Source of the DNA: Ilumatobacteraceae bacterium
GTDB taxonomy: Bacteria > Actinomycetota > Acidimicrobiia > Acidimicrobiales > Ilumatobacteraceae
NCBI GenBank assembly: GCA_033344875.1
Contig: JAWPMO010000001.1
Span: 4,365,595 to 4,429,594, forward strand
DNA: 64,000 nt
Reading direction: 5' to 3'
Below the pieces are notes generated by a model. It was given only the letters and a program-made list of their open reading frames with translations. It had not been told where the DNA came from and did no database searches. The first letter of the stretch is position 1; the number at the start of each line of letters is the position of its first letter. This document shows positions 1 to 8,193 of this stretch, in pieces. Made by a program: the position numbers and the translations under genes.

Positions 1-1451
1 TTGACGGCGAAACGCTTGCCGTTGACCTCGACGGTGGTGGTGCGCTCGATCATCGGTTCGTCGTCGTCGGCGGGCGGGTCGGCGGTGGTACCGCCGACGC
101 CCGAGAGGTCGAGCGTTTCCTCGACCCACTTGGTGGAGTGCTCGACGGCTTGGAAGTCGGGGTGCCGGAGGATCGCCAGGTCGGCCGGAACGGTGGTGGC
201 GACACCTTCGATCACGAGTTCGTCGAGTGCGCGGATGGTGCGGGCGATGCAGATGTCGCGATCGCGACCCCACACGATGAGCTTGCCGACGAGGTTGTCG
301 TAGTACTGGCTGATCTCGTCACCGGACTCGTACCCGGAGTCGAAGCGCACGCCGAACCCGTCGGGGGCGGTCAGCTTGCTGATCGGCCCCGGTGACGGGA
401 GGAACTTGCCGCCCGCCGGGTCCTCGGCGTTGATGCGGATCTCGATCCCGTGGCCGTATCGACGGGCTGCCACCTGGTCTTGGCTCATGGGGAGCGGCTC
501 GCCCGCGGCGACGCGGATCTGCCACTCGACCAGGTCGATGCCGGTCACGACCTCGGTGACCGGGTGCTCGACCTGGAGTCGGGTGTTCATCTCGAGGAAG
601 AAGAATTCGCCGTCCTGATAGATGAACTCGACCGTGCCGGCGTTGTAGTAGCCGACCGCCTTCGCCGCCTTGACGGCTGCCTCGCCCATCGCGTCTTCGA
701 CGCCGTCGGGCAGGCCGGGCGCCGGTGCCTCTTCGATCAGCTTCTGGTGCCGGCGTTGCGCCGAGCAGTCGCGGGTCGAGACCCACACGACATCGCCCTG
801 CTGGTCGCCGACGATCTGGACCTCGACGTGTCGGGGCCAGGTGAGGTATCGCTCCACGTAGACCTCGTCGCGGCCGAAGAACGACTTGGCCTCACGCTGC
901 GCCGATGCGTACGCATCGTCGACCTCGCCGGCCGACTGCACGACCTTCATGCCGCGACCGCCACCGCCGTACGCCGCCTTGATGCAGACCGGCCAACCGA
1001 ACTCGTTGCCGAAGTCGCGGATGTCGTCGGGTCCCTTGGCGAACTCGGTCGTACCGGGGACGATCGGTGCGCCGCCGCGCTGGGCTGCGAGGCGGGACGA
1101 CACCTTGTCGCCCATCTCGTCGATCGCCTCGGGCGGGGGGCCGATCCAGGTGACGCCTTCGGCCATGATCGCTCGGGCGAAGTCGGGGTTCTCCGAGAAG
1201 AAGCCGTAGCCGGGGTGTACGGCGTCGGCGCCGCTGTCGCGGATGGCGGTCAGGATGGCGTCGGTGTTCAGGTAGCTCTCGGCGGCCGTTTGTCCGCCCA
1301 AGGCGAACGCCTCGTCGGCGAGACGCACGTGGAGCGCGTTGCGGTCGAGCTCGGAGTACACGGCGACGGTCGAGATACCGAGTTCGCGAGCGGCACGGAT
1401 GACCCGCACGGCGATCTCGCCCCGGTTGGCGATCAAGATCTTCTTCAGCAC
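1..1451 (-). CDS. accA: acyl-CoA carboxylase alpha subunit, biotin carboxylase (3' end outside window)
   Basis: ATP-dependent carboxylation of biotin for acetyl-/propionyl-CoA carboxylase, feeding fatty-acid synthesis. The product starts MLKKILIANRGEIAVRVIRA, the classic biotin carboxylase N-terminus. Further on it has the catalytic-core signatures FLEMNTRLQVEHPVTE and EIRINAEDP. About 483 codons are visible and the frame is still open at base 1, ending in a VEVNGKRF segment that in actinobacterial alpha subunits precedes the biotinyl domain, so a C-terminal BCCP domain probably lies outside the window. GTG 1451 was chosen because it sits 7 nt after a TACATT -10 hexamer. It is divergent from birA with only 19 bp between starts, pairing the biotin enzyme with its ligase. 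AccA is family-level naming; the exact acyl substrate is not visible. Confidence 0.93.
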   Translation of the reverse strand, partial: MLKKILIANRGEIAVRVIRAARELGISTVAVYSELDRNALHVRLADEAFALGGQTAAESYLNTDAILTAIRDSGADAVHPGYGFFSENPDFARAIMAEGVTWIGPPPEAIDEMGDKVSSRLAAQRGGAPIVPGTTEFAKGPDDIRDFGNEFGWPVCIKAAYGGGGRGMKVVQSAGEVDDAYASAQREAKSFFGRDEVYVERYLTWPRHVEVQIVGDQQGDVVWVSTRDCSAQRRHQKLIEEAPAPGLPDGVEDAMGEAAVKAAKAVGYYNAGTVEFIYQDGEFFFLEMNTRLQVEHPVTEVVTGIDLVEWQIRVAAGEPLPMSQDQVAARRYGHGIEIRINAEDPAGGKFLPSPGPISKLTAPDGFGVRFDSGYESGDEISQYYDNLVGKLIVWGRDRDICIARTIRALDELVIEGVATTVPADLAILRHPDFQAVEHSTKWVEETLDLSGVGGTTADPPADDDEPMIERTTTVEVNGKRFAV

Positions 1452-1458
1452 AAGTGCC

Positions 1459-1464
1459 AATGTA
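1459..1464 (-). promoter_or_regulatory. -10 hexamer TACATT for the carboxylase gene
   Basis: TANNNT hexamer read on the minus strand, followed by 7 nt and GTG 1451. The spacing fits a leaderless transcript. It lies inside the 19-bp gap to divergent birA. Confidence 0.55.
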
Positions 1465-1470
1465 GGTGTC

Positions 1471-2202
1471 GTGGACTCGCCGGACCATGTTCGTGGACCA
1501 GAAACCGATGAACCGGCACACGTGGCGTGGCCCGACGGCTGGTCGGTCGAACACGTCGCGGAGACCGGGAGCACCAACGCCGACCTGATCTCGGCGGCCG
1601 AGCGTGGCGCGCCCGATCGCACGGTTCGGTACGCCGACCATCAGACGGCGGGGCGTGGTCGGCTCGATCGTGTGTGGTCGGCTCCGCCCGGTTCGAACCT
1701 GCTCGTGTCGATCCTGTTCCGCGACGTGCCGGCCGATCCGGGTGAGCTGACCCGCCGCGTCGGCCTCGCCGCCGTCGACGCCGCGCGACGGGTCGCGGGG
1801 GTGACGGCCGTGCTCAAGTGGCCGAACGACGTGCTCGTCGGCGACGCCAAGCTCGGGGGCATCCTGGCCCAGCGATCGGGTGACGGCAGTGTGGTGATCG
1901 GTATGGGGCTCAACATCGGTTGGGCGCCCGACGGGGCGGCCCGGCTCGGCGGCGGCATCGCTCCCGCCGACGTGCTGCGCGCGGTGTTGGACGCGTACGA
2001 CGCGCTGCCCGGCCGCATCGACGAGCGGTACCGGGAGGCGCTCGGCACACTCGGGCGCCGCGTCAGGATCGAACTGCCCGCCGGCGAACTGGTGGGGACG
2101 GCGGTCGACGTCGAGCCGGACGGACGGCTGGTCGTGCTCGACGACTGCGCGATCTCACATCGGGTCTCGGTGGGCGACGTCGTCCACCTGCGACCGGCCT
2201 GA
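1471..2202 (+). CDS. birA: biotin--[acetyl-CoA-carboxylase] ligase
   Basis: Attaches biotin to the carrier domain of acyl-CoA carboxylase through biotinyl-AMP. The 243-residue product has the biotin-binding loop GRGRLDRVW near residue 55 and the motifs KWPNDVLV and KLGGIL. These are followed by a small C-terminal SH3-like domain (about residues 195-243). There is no N-terminal helix-turn-helix, so this is a monofunctional class I ligase and not a repressor. GTG 1471 was chosen because upstream codons would run into the divergent carboxylase gene; no clear Shine-Dalgarno is visible. Head-to-head arrangement with the carboxylase subunit supports the role. Confidence 0.93.
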   Translation: MDSPDHVRGPETDEPAHVAWPDGWSVEHVAETGSTNADLISAAERGAPDRTVRYADHQTAGRGRLDRVWSAPPGSNLLVSILFRDVPADPGELTRRVGLAAVDAARRVAGVTAVLKWPNDVLVGDAKLGGILAQRSGDGSVVIGMGLNIGWAPDGAARLGGGIAPADVLRAVLDAYDALPGRIDERYREALGTLGRRVRIELPAGELVGTAVDVEPDGRLVVLDDCAISHRVSVGDVVHLRPA

Positions 2203-2226
2203 CGGGGTGAAGGCCCGCCGGGCCGG

Positions 2227-2232
2227 TACCGT
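2227..2232 (+). promoter_or_regulatory. -10 hexamer TACCGT for the LCP gene
   Basis: TANNNT hexamer followed by 7 nt and GTG 2240; it supports that start over the in-frame GTG at 2207. Confidence 0.55.
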
Positions 2233-2239
2233 TTCGTCG

Positions 2240-3352
2240 GTGTCCCAGGTCGCGTCACCCACCCCCTCGCCGGCGAGGCGCCGTCGCGTCCGCTCGCCCT
2301 TGCCGTGGATGCTCGCGATCGCCGGTGTGATCGGTGGAGTCGGTGCTGCCGGGGTGCTGCGAGCGGCCGACGAACGTACCGCCGACGTCGCCCGGATCGA
2401 GGGCCTCGAGTCGGTGCTCGCCGAGATCCCCGACGCGGACGACTCGACGATCGAGTACCCGGCCGAGAACTACCTGCTGGTCGGTTCCGATTCGCGCGAG
2501 GGCGTCGATCCGAGCGACCCCGACTTCGGCGTGATCGGAACCGAGGCCGAGGTCGGTACCGCTCGCCGGAGCGACACGATCATGATCCTCCGACAGGAGC
2601 GCAACGGCGGCGCGGCACTGATGAACCTGCCGCGCGACCTGTGGGTCGAGATCTCCGGCACCGGCACGAGCCAGCGCATCAACACCGCGTTCAACGGTGG
2701 CGCCGAGCGGCTCGCCGCCACCGTCAGCGAATCCCTGGGCATCCCGGTCCACTACTACGTCGAGGTCGACTTCGTCGGCTTCAAGAACATCATCGACGAT
2801 CTCGGCGGCGTCGAGGTGTGTGTCGGCTACGGCGCCCGCGATGCCAACAGCGGTCTGCAGATCAATCCGGGCTGCCAGGTGCTCGACGGAGTGCAGGCGC
2901 TCGCCTTCGCCCGCAGCCGGCACTACGAGCAATGGGACGGCACGAACTGGGTCGAGGACCCCCGCGCCGACCTGGGGCGGATCGAACGTCAGCAGTTGTT
3001 CATGCGTGCGGCCGTCGACGGGGCGCTCCGCAAGCTGCGATCGTCGCCGTTCGGTTCGGGCGACGTGATCGGCGCCGTCATCGACGCGGTCCGCATCGAC
3101 GACCGCCTCGACCCGATCAAGGCCGGCGAGGCGCTCCGCCAGGCAGCCGAAGAGGGCCTTCGCACGTACCGGCTGCCGGTCGTCGACGACCGGGTCGGCG
3201 ATGCGGCGGTCCTCCGCCTCGGCGACGGCGCCGACGAGGTACTGGCCTACTTCCGCGGCGAGGGGCCGGCTCCGGTCGAGTTCGAGACCAGCGAGTCGAC
3301 CGCCACCGGTGCGGCCGATGCCGAGACCGACGCGGCGAATCCCGACGGCTGA
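2240..3352 (+). CDS. LytR-CpsA-Psr (LCP) family wall glycopolymer transferase
   Basis: LCP enzymes transfer polyprenyl-linked glycopolymers to peptidoglycan outside the membrane. The product (370 residues from GTG 2240) has a basic N-terminus, one membrane segment (about residues 22-42) and an extracytoplasmic LCP domain. LCP signatures include LLVGSDSR, RRSDTIMIL, NLPRDLWV, RINTAF and LAFARSRHY. The C-terminal tail is acidic and Thr/Ala-rich. In-frame GTG 2207 would add 11 residues, but the TACCGT hexamer at 2227 favours 2240. It sits just upstream of the rhamnose operon, so it may attach the rhamnose-containing polymer made by this locus (inference). Confidence 0.92.
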   Translation: MSQVASPTPSPARRRRVRSPLPWMLAIAGVIGGVGAAGVLRAADERTADVARIEGLESVLAEIPDADDSTIEYPAENYLLVGSDSREGVDPSDPDFGVIGTEAEVGTARRSDTIMILRQERNGGAALMNLPRDLWVEISGTGTSQRINTAFNGGAERLAATVSESLGIPVHYYVEVDFVGFKNIIDDLGGVEVCVGYGARDANSGLQINPGCQVLDGVQALAFARSRHYEQWDGTNWVEDPRADLGRIERQQLFMRAAVDGALRKLRSSPFGSGDVIGAVIDAVRIDDRLDPIKAGEALRQAAEEGLRTYRLPVVDDRVGDAAVLRLGDGADEVLAYFRGEGPAPVEFETSESTATGAADAETDAANPDG

Positions 3353-3398
3353 GGGCCGCATGCCCGACCGGATGACGGACGCGGCCGCCTCGACCCCG

Positions 3399-3404
3399 TA
3401 GTCT
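3399..3404 (+). promoter_or_regulatory. -10 hexamer TAGTCT for the rmlACBD operon
   Basis: TANNNT hexamer, 9 nt before ATG 3414. It probably drives the whole rml operon, whose later genes overlap and lack room for promoters. Confidence 0.5.
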
Positions 3405-3413
3405 CGACCTCGC

Positions 3414-4493
3414 ATGAAGGCGCTCATTCTCGCCGGCGGCGCTGGGACACGGCTGCGGCCCATCACCCACACCCGCGCCAAGCAACTCGTCCCGGTCGCG
3501 AACAAGCCGATCCTGTTCTACGGGGTCGAGGCGATGGTGGCCGCCGGAATCACCGAGATCGGGGTGATCGTCGGCGACACCCGCGACGAGGTGATGGCGG
3601 CGTTGGGTGACGGCGGTCGGTTCGGCGCTGCGATCACCTACATTCCCCAGGACGACCCGCTCGGGCTCGCTCACTGCGTCCTGATCGCAGGCGACTTCCT
3701 CGGCGACGACGACTTCGTCATGTACCTCGGCGACAACCTCATGGAACAGGACCTGGCGTCCTTCGTGGGAGCGTTCGAGGCGGCCCGGACCGGTGACGAA
3801 CCTCCCGCTGCGCAGATTCTGCTCAAGCAGGTGCCCGACCCCCACCGGTTCGGGATCGCGACCCTCGACGACGGCGGCAACGTCGTGCGGCTGGTCGAGA
3901 AACCCGCCGACCCGCCGTCGGATCTCGCGCTCGTCGGCGTCTACCTGTTCACCCGACGGGTGCACGACGCCGTGGCTACGATCGAGCCGTCGCCGCGAGG
4001 CGAACTCGAGATCACCGATGCGATCCAGTGGTTGGTCGACGAGGGTGAACGGGTGCGGTGTGAGCTGCTGACCGGCTGGTGGATCGACACGGGCAAGCTC
4101 ACCCCGCTGCTCGAGGCGAACCGCCTCCTGCTCGAGAAGATCGAGACCGACATCGTCGGCGTCGTCGACGACGCGTCGCTGATCGACGGTCGGGTCGTGA
4201 TCGCCGAAGGGGCCGTCATCACCAACTCGACGATCCGCGGGCCGGTGGCGATCGGTGAGGGCACCACGGTGACCGACAGCTTCATCGGGCCGTTCTCCGC
4301 CGTCGGTGCGCAGTGTGTCGTGGCGCAGTCGGAGATCGAGCACTCGGTGATCATGAACGGATCATCGGTCGTCGACATCGCCCGGCTCGAAGACAGCCTG
4401 ATCGGTTCCGACGCCCAGGTGAGGCGGTCCAAGCAGCGTCCTCGCGCCCTGCGACTGATGGTGGGTGACCACTGTCAGATCGACGTGGAGTGA
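3414..4493 (+). CDS. rmlA: glucose-1-phosphate thymidylyltransferase, long form
   Basis: First step of dTDP-L-rhamnose synthesis: glucose-1-phosphate plus dTTP gives dTDP-glucose. The 359-residue product begins MKALILAGGAGTRLRPIT, the nucleotide-binding signature, followed by KQLVPVANKP. Further motifs are YLGDN, LVEKP and GWWIDTGK. Residues from about 245 on form hexapeptide (left-handed beta-helix) repeats, as in the long StrD/GraD-type enzymes of actinobacteria rather than the approximately 290-residue E. coli RmlA. First gene of the rml operon; its stop overlaps the next start by 4 bp (GTGA). Confidence 0.94.
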   Translation: MKALILAGGAGTRLRPITHTRAKQLVPVANKPILFYGVEAMVAAGITEIGVIVGDTRDEVMAALGDGGRFGAAITYIPQDDPLGLAHCVLIAGDFLGDDDFVMYLGDNLMEQDLASFVGAFEAARTGDEPPAAQILLKQVPDPHRFGIATLDDGGNVVRLVEKPADPPSDLALVGVYLFTRRVHDAVATIEPSPRGELEITDAIQWLVDEGERVRCELLTGWWIDTGKLTPLLEANRLLLEKIETDIVGVVDDASLIDGRVVIAEGAVITNSTIRGPVAIGEGTTVTDSFIGPFSAVGAQCVVAQSEIEHSVIMNGSSVVDIARLEDSLIGSDAQVRRSKQRPRALRLMVGDHCQIDVE

Positions 4494-5068
4494 TCGCGGT
4501 GGGTGTGGAGATCATCGACTTCGATCTGCGCGAGGGCTCGATCGACGGGCTGCACGTGGTCACGGTCAAACAGGTCATCGACGAGCGCGGCACGATCCGT
4601 GAGCTGTTCCGCCGTTCGGCCTTCGAGGCCGCCGGTGTCACCAGTCTCGGCGAGCTGTCGCAGATCAACGTCACCGAGAGCCGCCGCGGTGCGATCCGCG
4701 GCATGCACGCCGAACAGATGACCAAGCTGCTGACGCTCGCTGCGGGCGAGGCGTTCGGCGCCTACGTCGACACCCGTCCCGGCTCGCCGACGTACGGCGT
4801 CGTCGAGACCGTTTCCCTGCGACCTGGTGTGCAGGTGTTGCTCCCGCGCGGTGTGGCGAACGGATTCCAGACGCTGAGCGACGTCAGCCAGTACGTGTAC
4901 TGCTTCGACGAGGAGTGGCACCCCGGCATGCCCGGCGTGGCCGTCAACCCGCTCGACCCGGCGCTCGCCATCCGGTGGCCGATCGAGATCGACCCCGACG
5001 AGTCGACGGCGCTGTCGGCCAAGGACCGGTCGGCGCCGATGTTCGCCGACCTGGAAGGTGCCTCATGA
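4490..5068 (+). CDS. rmlC: dTDP-4-dehydrorhamnose 3,5-epimerase-like protein (divergent subfamily)
   Basis: Cupin-fold epimerase expected to convert dTDP-4-keto-6-deoxyglucose to dTDP-4-keto-rhamnose. The 192-residue product keeps the RmlC pattern RGAIRGMH (catalytic His) followed by TKLL (substrate Lys), and ends with NPLDPALAIRWP carrying the Asp of the dyad. It differs from classical RmlC at the usual AHGF segment, which reads ANGF, and in the following YVYCFDEEW. Start GTG 4490 overlaps the rmlA stop; an in-frame GTG at 4499 is also possible. Position between rmlA and rmlB fixes its pathway with high likelihood. Confidence 0.88.
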   Translation: MIAVGVEIIDFDLREGSIDGLHVVTVKQVIDERGTIRELFRRSAFEAAGVTSLGELSQINVTESRRGAIRGMHAEQMTKLLTLAAGEAFGAYVDTRPGSPTYGVVETVSLRPGVQVLLPRGVANGFQTLSDVSQYVYCFDEEWHPGMPGVAVNPLDPALAIRWPIEIDPDESTALSAKDRSAPMFADLEGAS

Positions 5069-6030
5069 AACTCTTCGTCACCGGCGCTGCCGGCTTCATC
5101 GGGTCCAACTACATCCGGTGGGTACTCGACAACAGCGACCACGAGATCACCGTGTTCGACAAGCTGACCTACGCCGGCAACCTGTCGAGCATCGAAGATG
5201 TCATCGACGACCGGCGGGCGAAGTTCGTCCGCGGCGACATCTGTGACCAGGACGCCGTCGCGCAGCACCTTCCCGGCCACGACGCAGTCGTGCACTTCGC
5301 CGCCGAGTCGCACGTCGACCGATCGATCGACGATCCGTTCGCGTTCGTGACCACCAACACGTTCGGCACCAGCGTGCTGTGCGACGTGGCGCTGCGGGCC
5401 GAGGTGTCGAAGTTCCTGCACATCTCGACCGACGAGGTCTACGGCACGATCGACGAGGGCTCGTACTCCGAGACCGACGTCCTCACGCCTCGCTCGCCGT
5501 ACTCGGCGGCGAAGGCCGGCAGCGACCTGCTCGCACTCAGCTACCACACCACGTACGGGCTGCCGGTCGTGGTCACCCGCTGCTCCAACAACTACGGCCC
5601 GTACCAATTCCCCGAGAAGCTGATCCCGCTGTTCACCACCAACCTGCTCGACGGCAGGACGGTGCCGCTGATGGGCGACGGCGGCAACGTGCGCGACTGG
5701 ATCCACGTCGAAGACCACAACCGGGCGGCACACCTGGTGCTCGAGCGCGGAGCGCCGGGCGAGATCTACAACATCGGTGCCCACAACGAACTCACCAACA
5801 GCGACATCACGAGGCGCCTGCTGACCCTCACCGGTCGCGACGAATCGGCGATCGAATGGGTGCCCGACCGGCTCGGGCACGATCGTCGCTACAGCGTGAA
5901 CATCGACAAGATCACGGCCCTGGGATGGGAGTTGCAGCGCGATTTCGACGCCGGTCTGGAGCACACGGTCGAGTGGTACCGGTCGCACCGCGACTGGTGG
6001 GAGCCGCTCAAGCAGCGCGTGGGGCTCTGA
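5065..6030 (+). CDS. rmlB: dTDP-glucose 4,6-dehydratase
   Basis: NAD-dependent extended SDR that dehydrates dTDP-glucose to the 4-keto-6-deoxy sugar. The product (321 residues) starts MKLFVTGAAGFIGSNY with the GxxGxxG cofactor loop. It has HFAAESHVDRS, the active-site segment STDEVYG (Thr, Asp, Glu) and YSAAK (Tyr and Lys of the YxxxK pair), then NNYGPYQFPEKLIPL, all diagnostic for RmlB. ATG 5065 overlaps the rmlC stop (ATGA), implying translational coupling. The length is typical. Confidence 0.96.
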   Translation: MKLFVTGAAGFIGSNYIRWVLDNSDHEITVFDKLTYAGNLSSIEDVIDDRRAKFVRGDICDQDAVAQHLPGHDAVVHFAAESHVDRSIDDPFAFVTTNTFGTSVLCDVALRAEVSKFLHISTDEVYGTIDEGSYSETDVLTPRSPYSAAKAGSDLLALSYHTTYGLPVVVTRCSNNYGPYQFPEKLIPLFTTNLLDGRTVPLMGDGGNVRDWIHVEDHNRAAHLVLERGAPGEIYNIGAHNELTNSDITRRLLTLTGRDESAIEWVPDRLGHDRRYSVNIDKITALGWELQRDFDAGLEHTVEWYRSHRDWWEPLKQRVGL

Positions 6031-6875
6031 TGCGGATCCTGATCACCGGCGCGGCCGGCCAGTTGGGTGCCGATCTCGTCGCGGACTGCACGCGCCACGG
6101 CGACGACGTCATCGGTCTCGATCGGGCCGGCCTCGACGTCGCCGACCGCTCGGCGGTGCTCGGCACCGTGACCTCGTTGCGTCCCGACGTGATCGTCAAC
6201 GCGGCGGCATGGACCGCCGTCGATGCGTGCGAGGGCGACCCCGATCGCGCGTTCCAGGTCAACGCGCTCGGACCGCGATGGGTTCGCGAGGCCGCCGCCC
6301 TCGTCGATGCCCACCTCGTGCAGATCAGCACCGACTACGTCTTCGACGGCTCGCTCGACCGGCCCTACCGGGAGTGGGACGAACCCGACCCGGCGACGGT
6401 CTACGGGGCCTCCAAGCTGGCAGGCGAGCGAGAGGTCGGCCCGGAGGCCACGATCGTCCGCACGTCGTGGGTGTGCGGGGCCAACGGCAACAACATGGTC
6501 AAGACGATCCTGCGACTCGTCGAGGAGCATCCGCACCTCACGTTCGTCGACGACCAGCGCGGGTGCCCGACCTTCACCGCCGATCTCGCGCCGATGGTGC
6601 GTCGCCTCGCGGTCGAGCGCCGGAGCGGTGTCCATCACGTGACCAACGACGGCGCCGTGTCGTGGTACGAGTTCGTCAGGGAGATCGTCGCCGAGACCGG
6701 TCGCGACCCGTCGATGGTGCACCCGATCTCGACCGCCGATCTCGATCCGCCCCGGCCGGCGCCGCGTCCGGCCAACAGCGTGCTCGACAACGCGGCGCTC
6801 CGGCTGGCCGGTGTGCCGTTGCTCCGGCACCATCGCGACCCGCTGCGCGAGCTCGTCGCCCACCTGCTCAGCTGA
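6030..6875 (+). CDS. rmlD: dTDP-4-dehydrorhamnose reductase
   Basis: Last step of dTDP-L-rhamnose synthesis, NAD(P)H reduction of the 4-keto group. The 281-residue product begins MRILITGAAGQLGADL and carries VNAAAWTAVDACE, ISTDYVFDG, YGASKLAGE (YxxxK) and RTSWVCG, the RmlD set. ATG 6030 shares one base with the rmlB stop. The 3' end overlaps the convergent acetyltransferase gene by 8 bp. With rmlA, rmlC and rmlB it makes a complete four-gene pathway in one operon. Confidence 0.95.
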   Translation: MRILITGAAGQLGADLVADCTRHGDDVIGLDRAGLDVADRSAVLGTVTSLRPDVIVNAAAWTAVDACEGDPDRAFQVNALGPRWVREAAALVDAHLVQISTDYVFDGSLDRPYREWDEPDPATVYGASKLAGEREVGPEATIVRTSWVCGANGNNMVKTILRLVEEHPHLTFVDDQRGCPTFTADLAPMVRRLAVERRSGVHHVTNDGAVSWYEFVREIVAETGRDPSMVHPISTADLDPPRPAPRPANSVLDNAALRLAGVPLLRHHRDPLRELVAHLLS

Positions 6876-7515
6876 GACCGAGCAGTTCCCGGGCGGCGTC
6901 GGCGCCGACGATCTCGATGTCGTCCCGGTGCACGTTGGCGAGGTAGTGCTGACGGTCCATGTGGAACCCGACCAACGTGTCGGCCCGGTCGCGGCGCACC
7001 GCCCGGCGGGTGCCCGAGCGTTCGTAACCGAGCGACTCGGTGACGCCGAGCGACGGCCGGTTGTCGTGCCAGGCCCCGGTCGTCGCCCGTTCGGCACCGA
7101 GACCGATGAACCCGAACGCCAGCGTGGCGATCCGGAGTTCCTTGCCGAGACCTCGACCCTGGAACTCGCGACCGAGCCAGGAGCCGGTCTCGAACTGGCG
7201 GAGCGTGGGGTAGTCGACCGCAGCCAGATCGGTCGACCCGACGATGTGTCCATCTGCCTCGACCGCGAACGGCACGCGCCAGTCGGTCGGGGTGGTGTCG
7301 GCCCGACTCCTCCAGTGGAACTGCAGCACGCCACGCTGCAGGTCGGGCGGATCGAGGTCGGTCCAGGGTACGGAGAACGGGGTGAACGCCGGATCGTGGA
7401 CGCCGCGGGCGGCGAGCGTCGCGAGCTCGGTCGCCATCTCGTCGGTGACCGCCAGCAGCCGGAGGCGGGGAGTGCGGACCTCGACGTCGAACAGCGGCCA
7501 GTAGGGGTGCGGCAT
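6868..7515 (-). CDS. GNAT-family N-acetyltransferase (RimJ/RimL-like)
   Basis: The product (215 residues from ATG 7515) has the GNAT layout: RTPRLRLLAV near the N-terminus, VGSTDLA in the central strand, and the acetyl-CoA loop SWLGREFQGRGLGKEL, followed by IGLGAERATTGAWHDNRPSLGVTESLGY. This pattern fits ribosomal-protein or antibiotic acetyltransferases of the RimJ/RimL type; the acceptor cannot be read from the sequence. A CATCAT -10-like hexamer lies 6 nt upstream of the start. Convergent with rmlD (8-bp overlap) and divergent from mug, so it is not part of the sugar operon. Confidence 0.87.
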   Translation of the reverse strand: MPHPYWPLFDVEVRTPRLRLLAVTDEMATELATLAARGVHDPAFTPFSVPWTDLDPPDLQRGVLQFHWRSRADTTPTDWRVPFAVEADGHIVGSTDLAAVDYPTLRQFETGSWLGREFQGRGLGKELRIATLAFGFIGLGAERATTGAWHDNRPSLGVTESLGYERSGTRRAVRRDRADTLVGFHMDRQHYLANVHRDDIEIVGADAARELLGLS

Positions 7516-7538
7516 GTGGCCATGATGCCGGACCGATC

Positions 7539-7544
7539 TACCCT
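7539..7544 (+). promoter_or_regulatory. -10 hexamer TACCCT for mug
   Basis: TANNNT hexamer 7 nt before ATG 7552, in the 36-bp gap between divergent starts. Confidence 0.5.
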
Positions 7545-7551
7545 CGTGCCC

Positions 7552-8124
7552 ATGGGTTTCAGCCGCGCCGAGCTCGAAGCAGCACGCGACGTCACCGTGT
7601 CCGACCTGATCGGCCCCGACCTCCGGCTCCTGTTCGTCGGCATCAACCCCGGTCTGTGGACCGCGGCGACCCGGACACACTTCGCCCACCCCGGCAACCG
7701 GTTCTACCCGGCGCTCCGGCTCGCCGGCATCATCGACCGGGACATCGATCGATCGGACGGCATGTCCGACGATGATCGCGCTCATCTCGTCGATCGAGGT
7801 GTCGGCATCACCAACGTGGTCCAGCGTACGACCGCCAAGGCATCGGAGCTCACGACGGCCGAACTGCGCGCCGGCGGCGTGCGATTGCGGGCATTCGTCG
7901 ATGAACACCGACCGGCGGTGGTGGCCGTCGCCGGCATCACCGCGTACCGAGCGGCGTTCCGGCTGCCGAAGGCGACCATGGGGGAGCAGCCCGAAGGGTG
8001 GGGCCCGGCGCGACTCTGGGTGGTGCCGAACCCGAGCGGGCTCAACGCGCACGAGACCGTCGAGTCGCTGGCCGACGCGTACCGGGAACCGGCCGTCGCC
8101 GCCGGCATCGTGTCGGCCGTCTGA
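7552..8124 (+). CDS. mug: G/U mismatch-specific uracil-DNA glycosylase
   Basis: Removes uracil or thymine opposite guanine in DNA base-excision repair. The product (190 residues from ATG 7552) has the family motif LLFVGINPGLW near residue 25, with the Asn of GINPG, followed by FAHPGNRFYPAL and GVGITNVVQRTT. The C-terminal substrate-loop motif is VVPNPSGLNAH. The length is usual for bacterial Mug. In-frame GTG 7546 is an alternative start. No functional link to flanking polysaccharide genes is apparent. Confidence 0.93.
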   Translation: MGFSRAELEAARDVTVSDLIGPDLRLLFVGINPGLWTAATRTHFAHPGNRFYPALRLAGIIDRDIDRSDGMSDDDRAHLVDRGVGITNVVQRTTAKASELTTAELRAGGVRLRAFVDEHRPAVVAVAGITAYRAAFRLPKATMGEQPEGWGPARLWVVPNPSGLNAHETVESLADAYREPAVAAGIVSAV

Positions 8125-8181
8125 GTCGACCACAGCGAACCCCGGATCGTGAGGACCCGCCCGAAGGCGCCGCCGATTGGG

Positions 8182-8187
8182 CATGAT
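8182..8187 (+). promoter_or_regulatory. -10-like hexamer CATGAT for the GT4 gene
   Basis: CATGAT 6 nt before GTG 8194. It deviates from TANNNT only at the first base, with the leaderless spacing seen elsewhere in the window. Confidence 0.35.
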
Positions 8188-8193
8188 GGAGCG

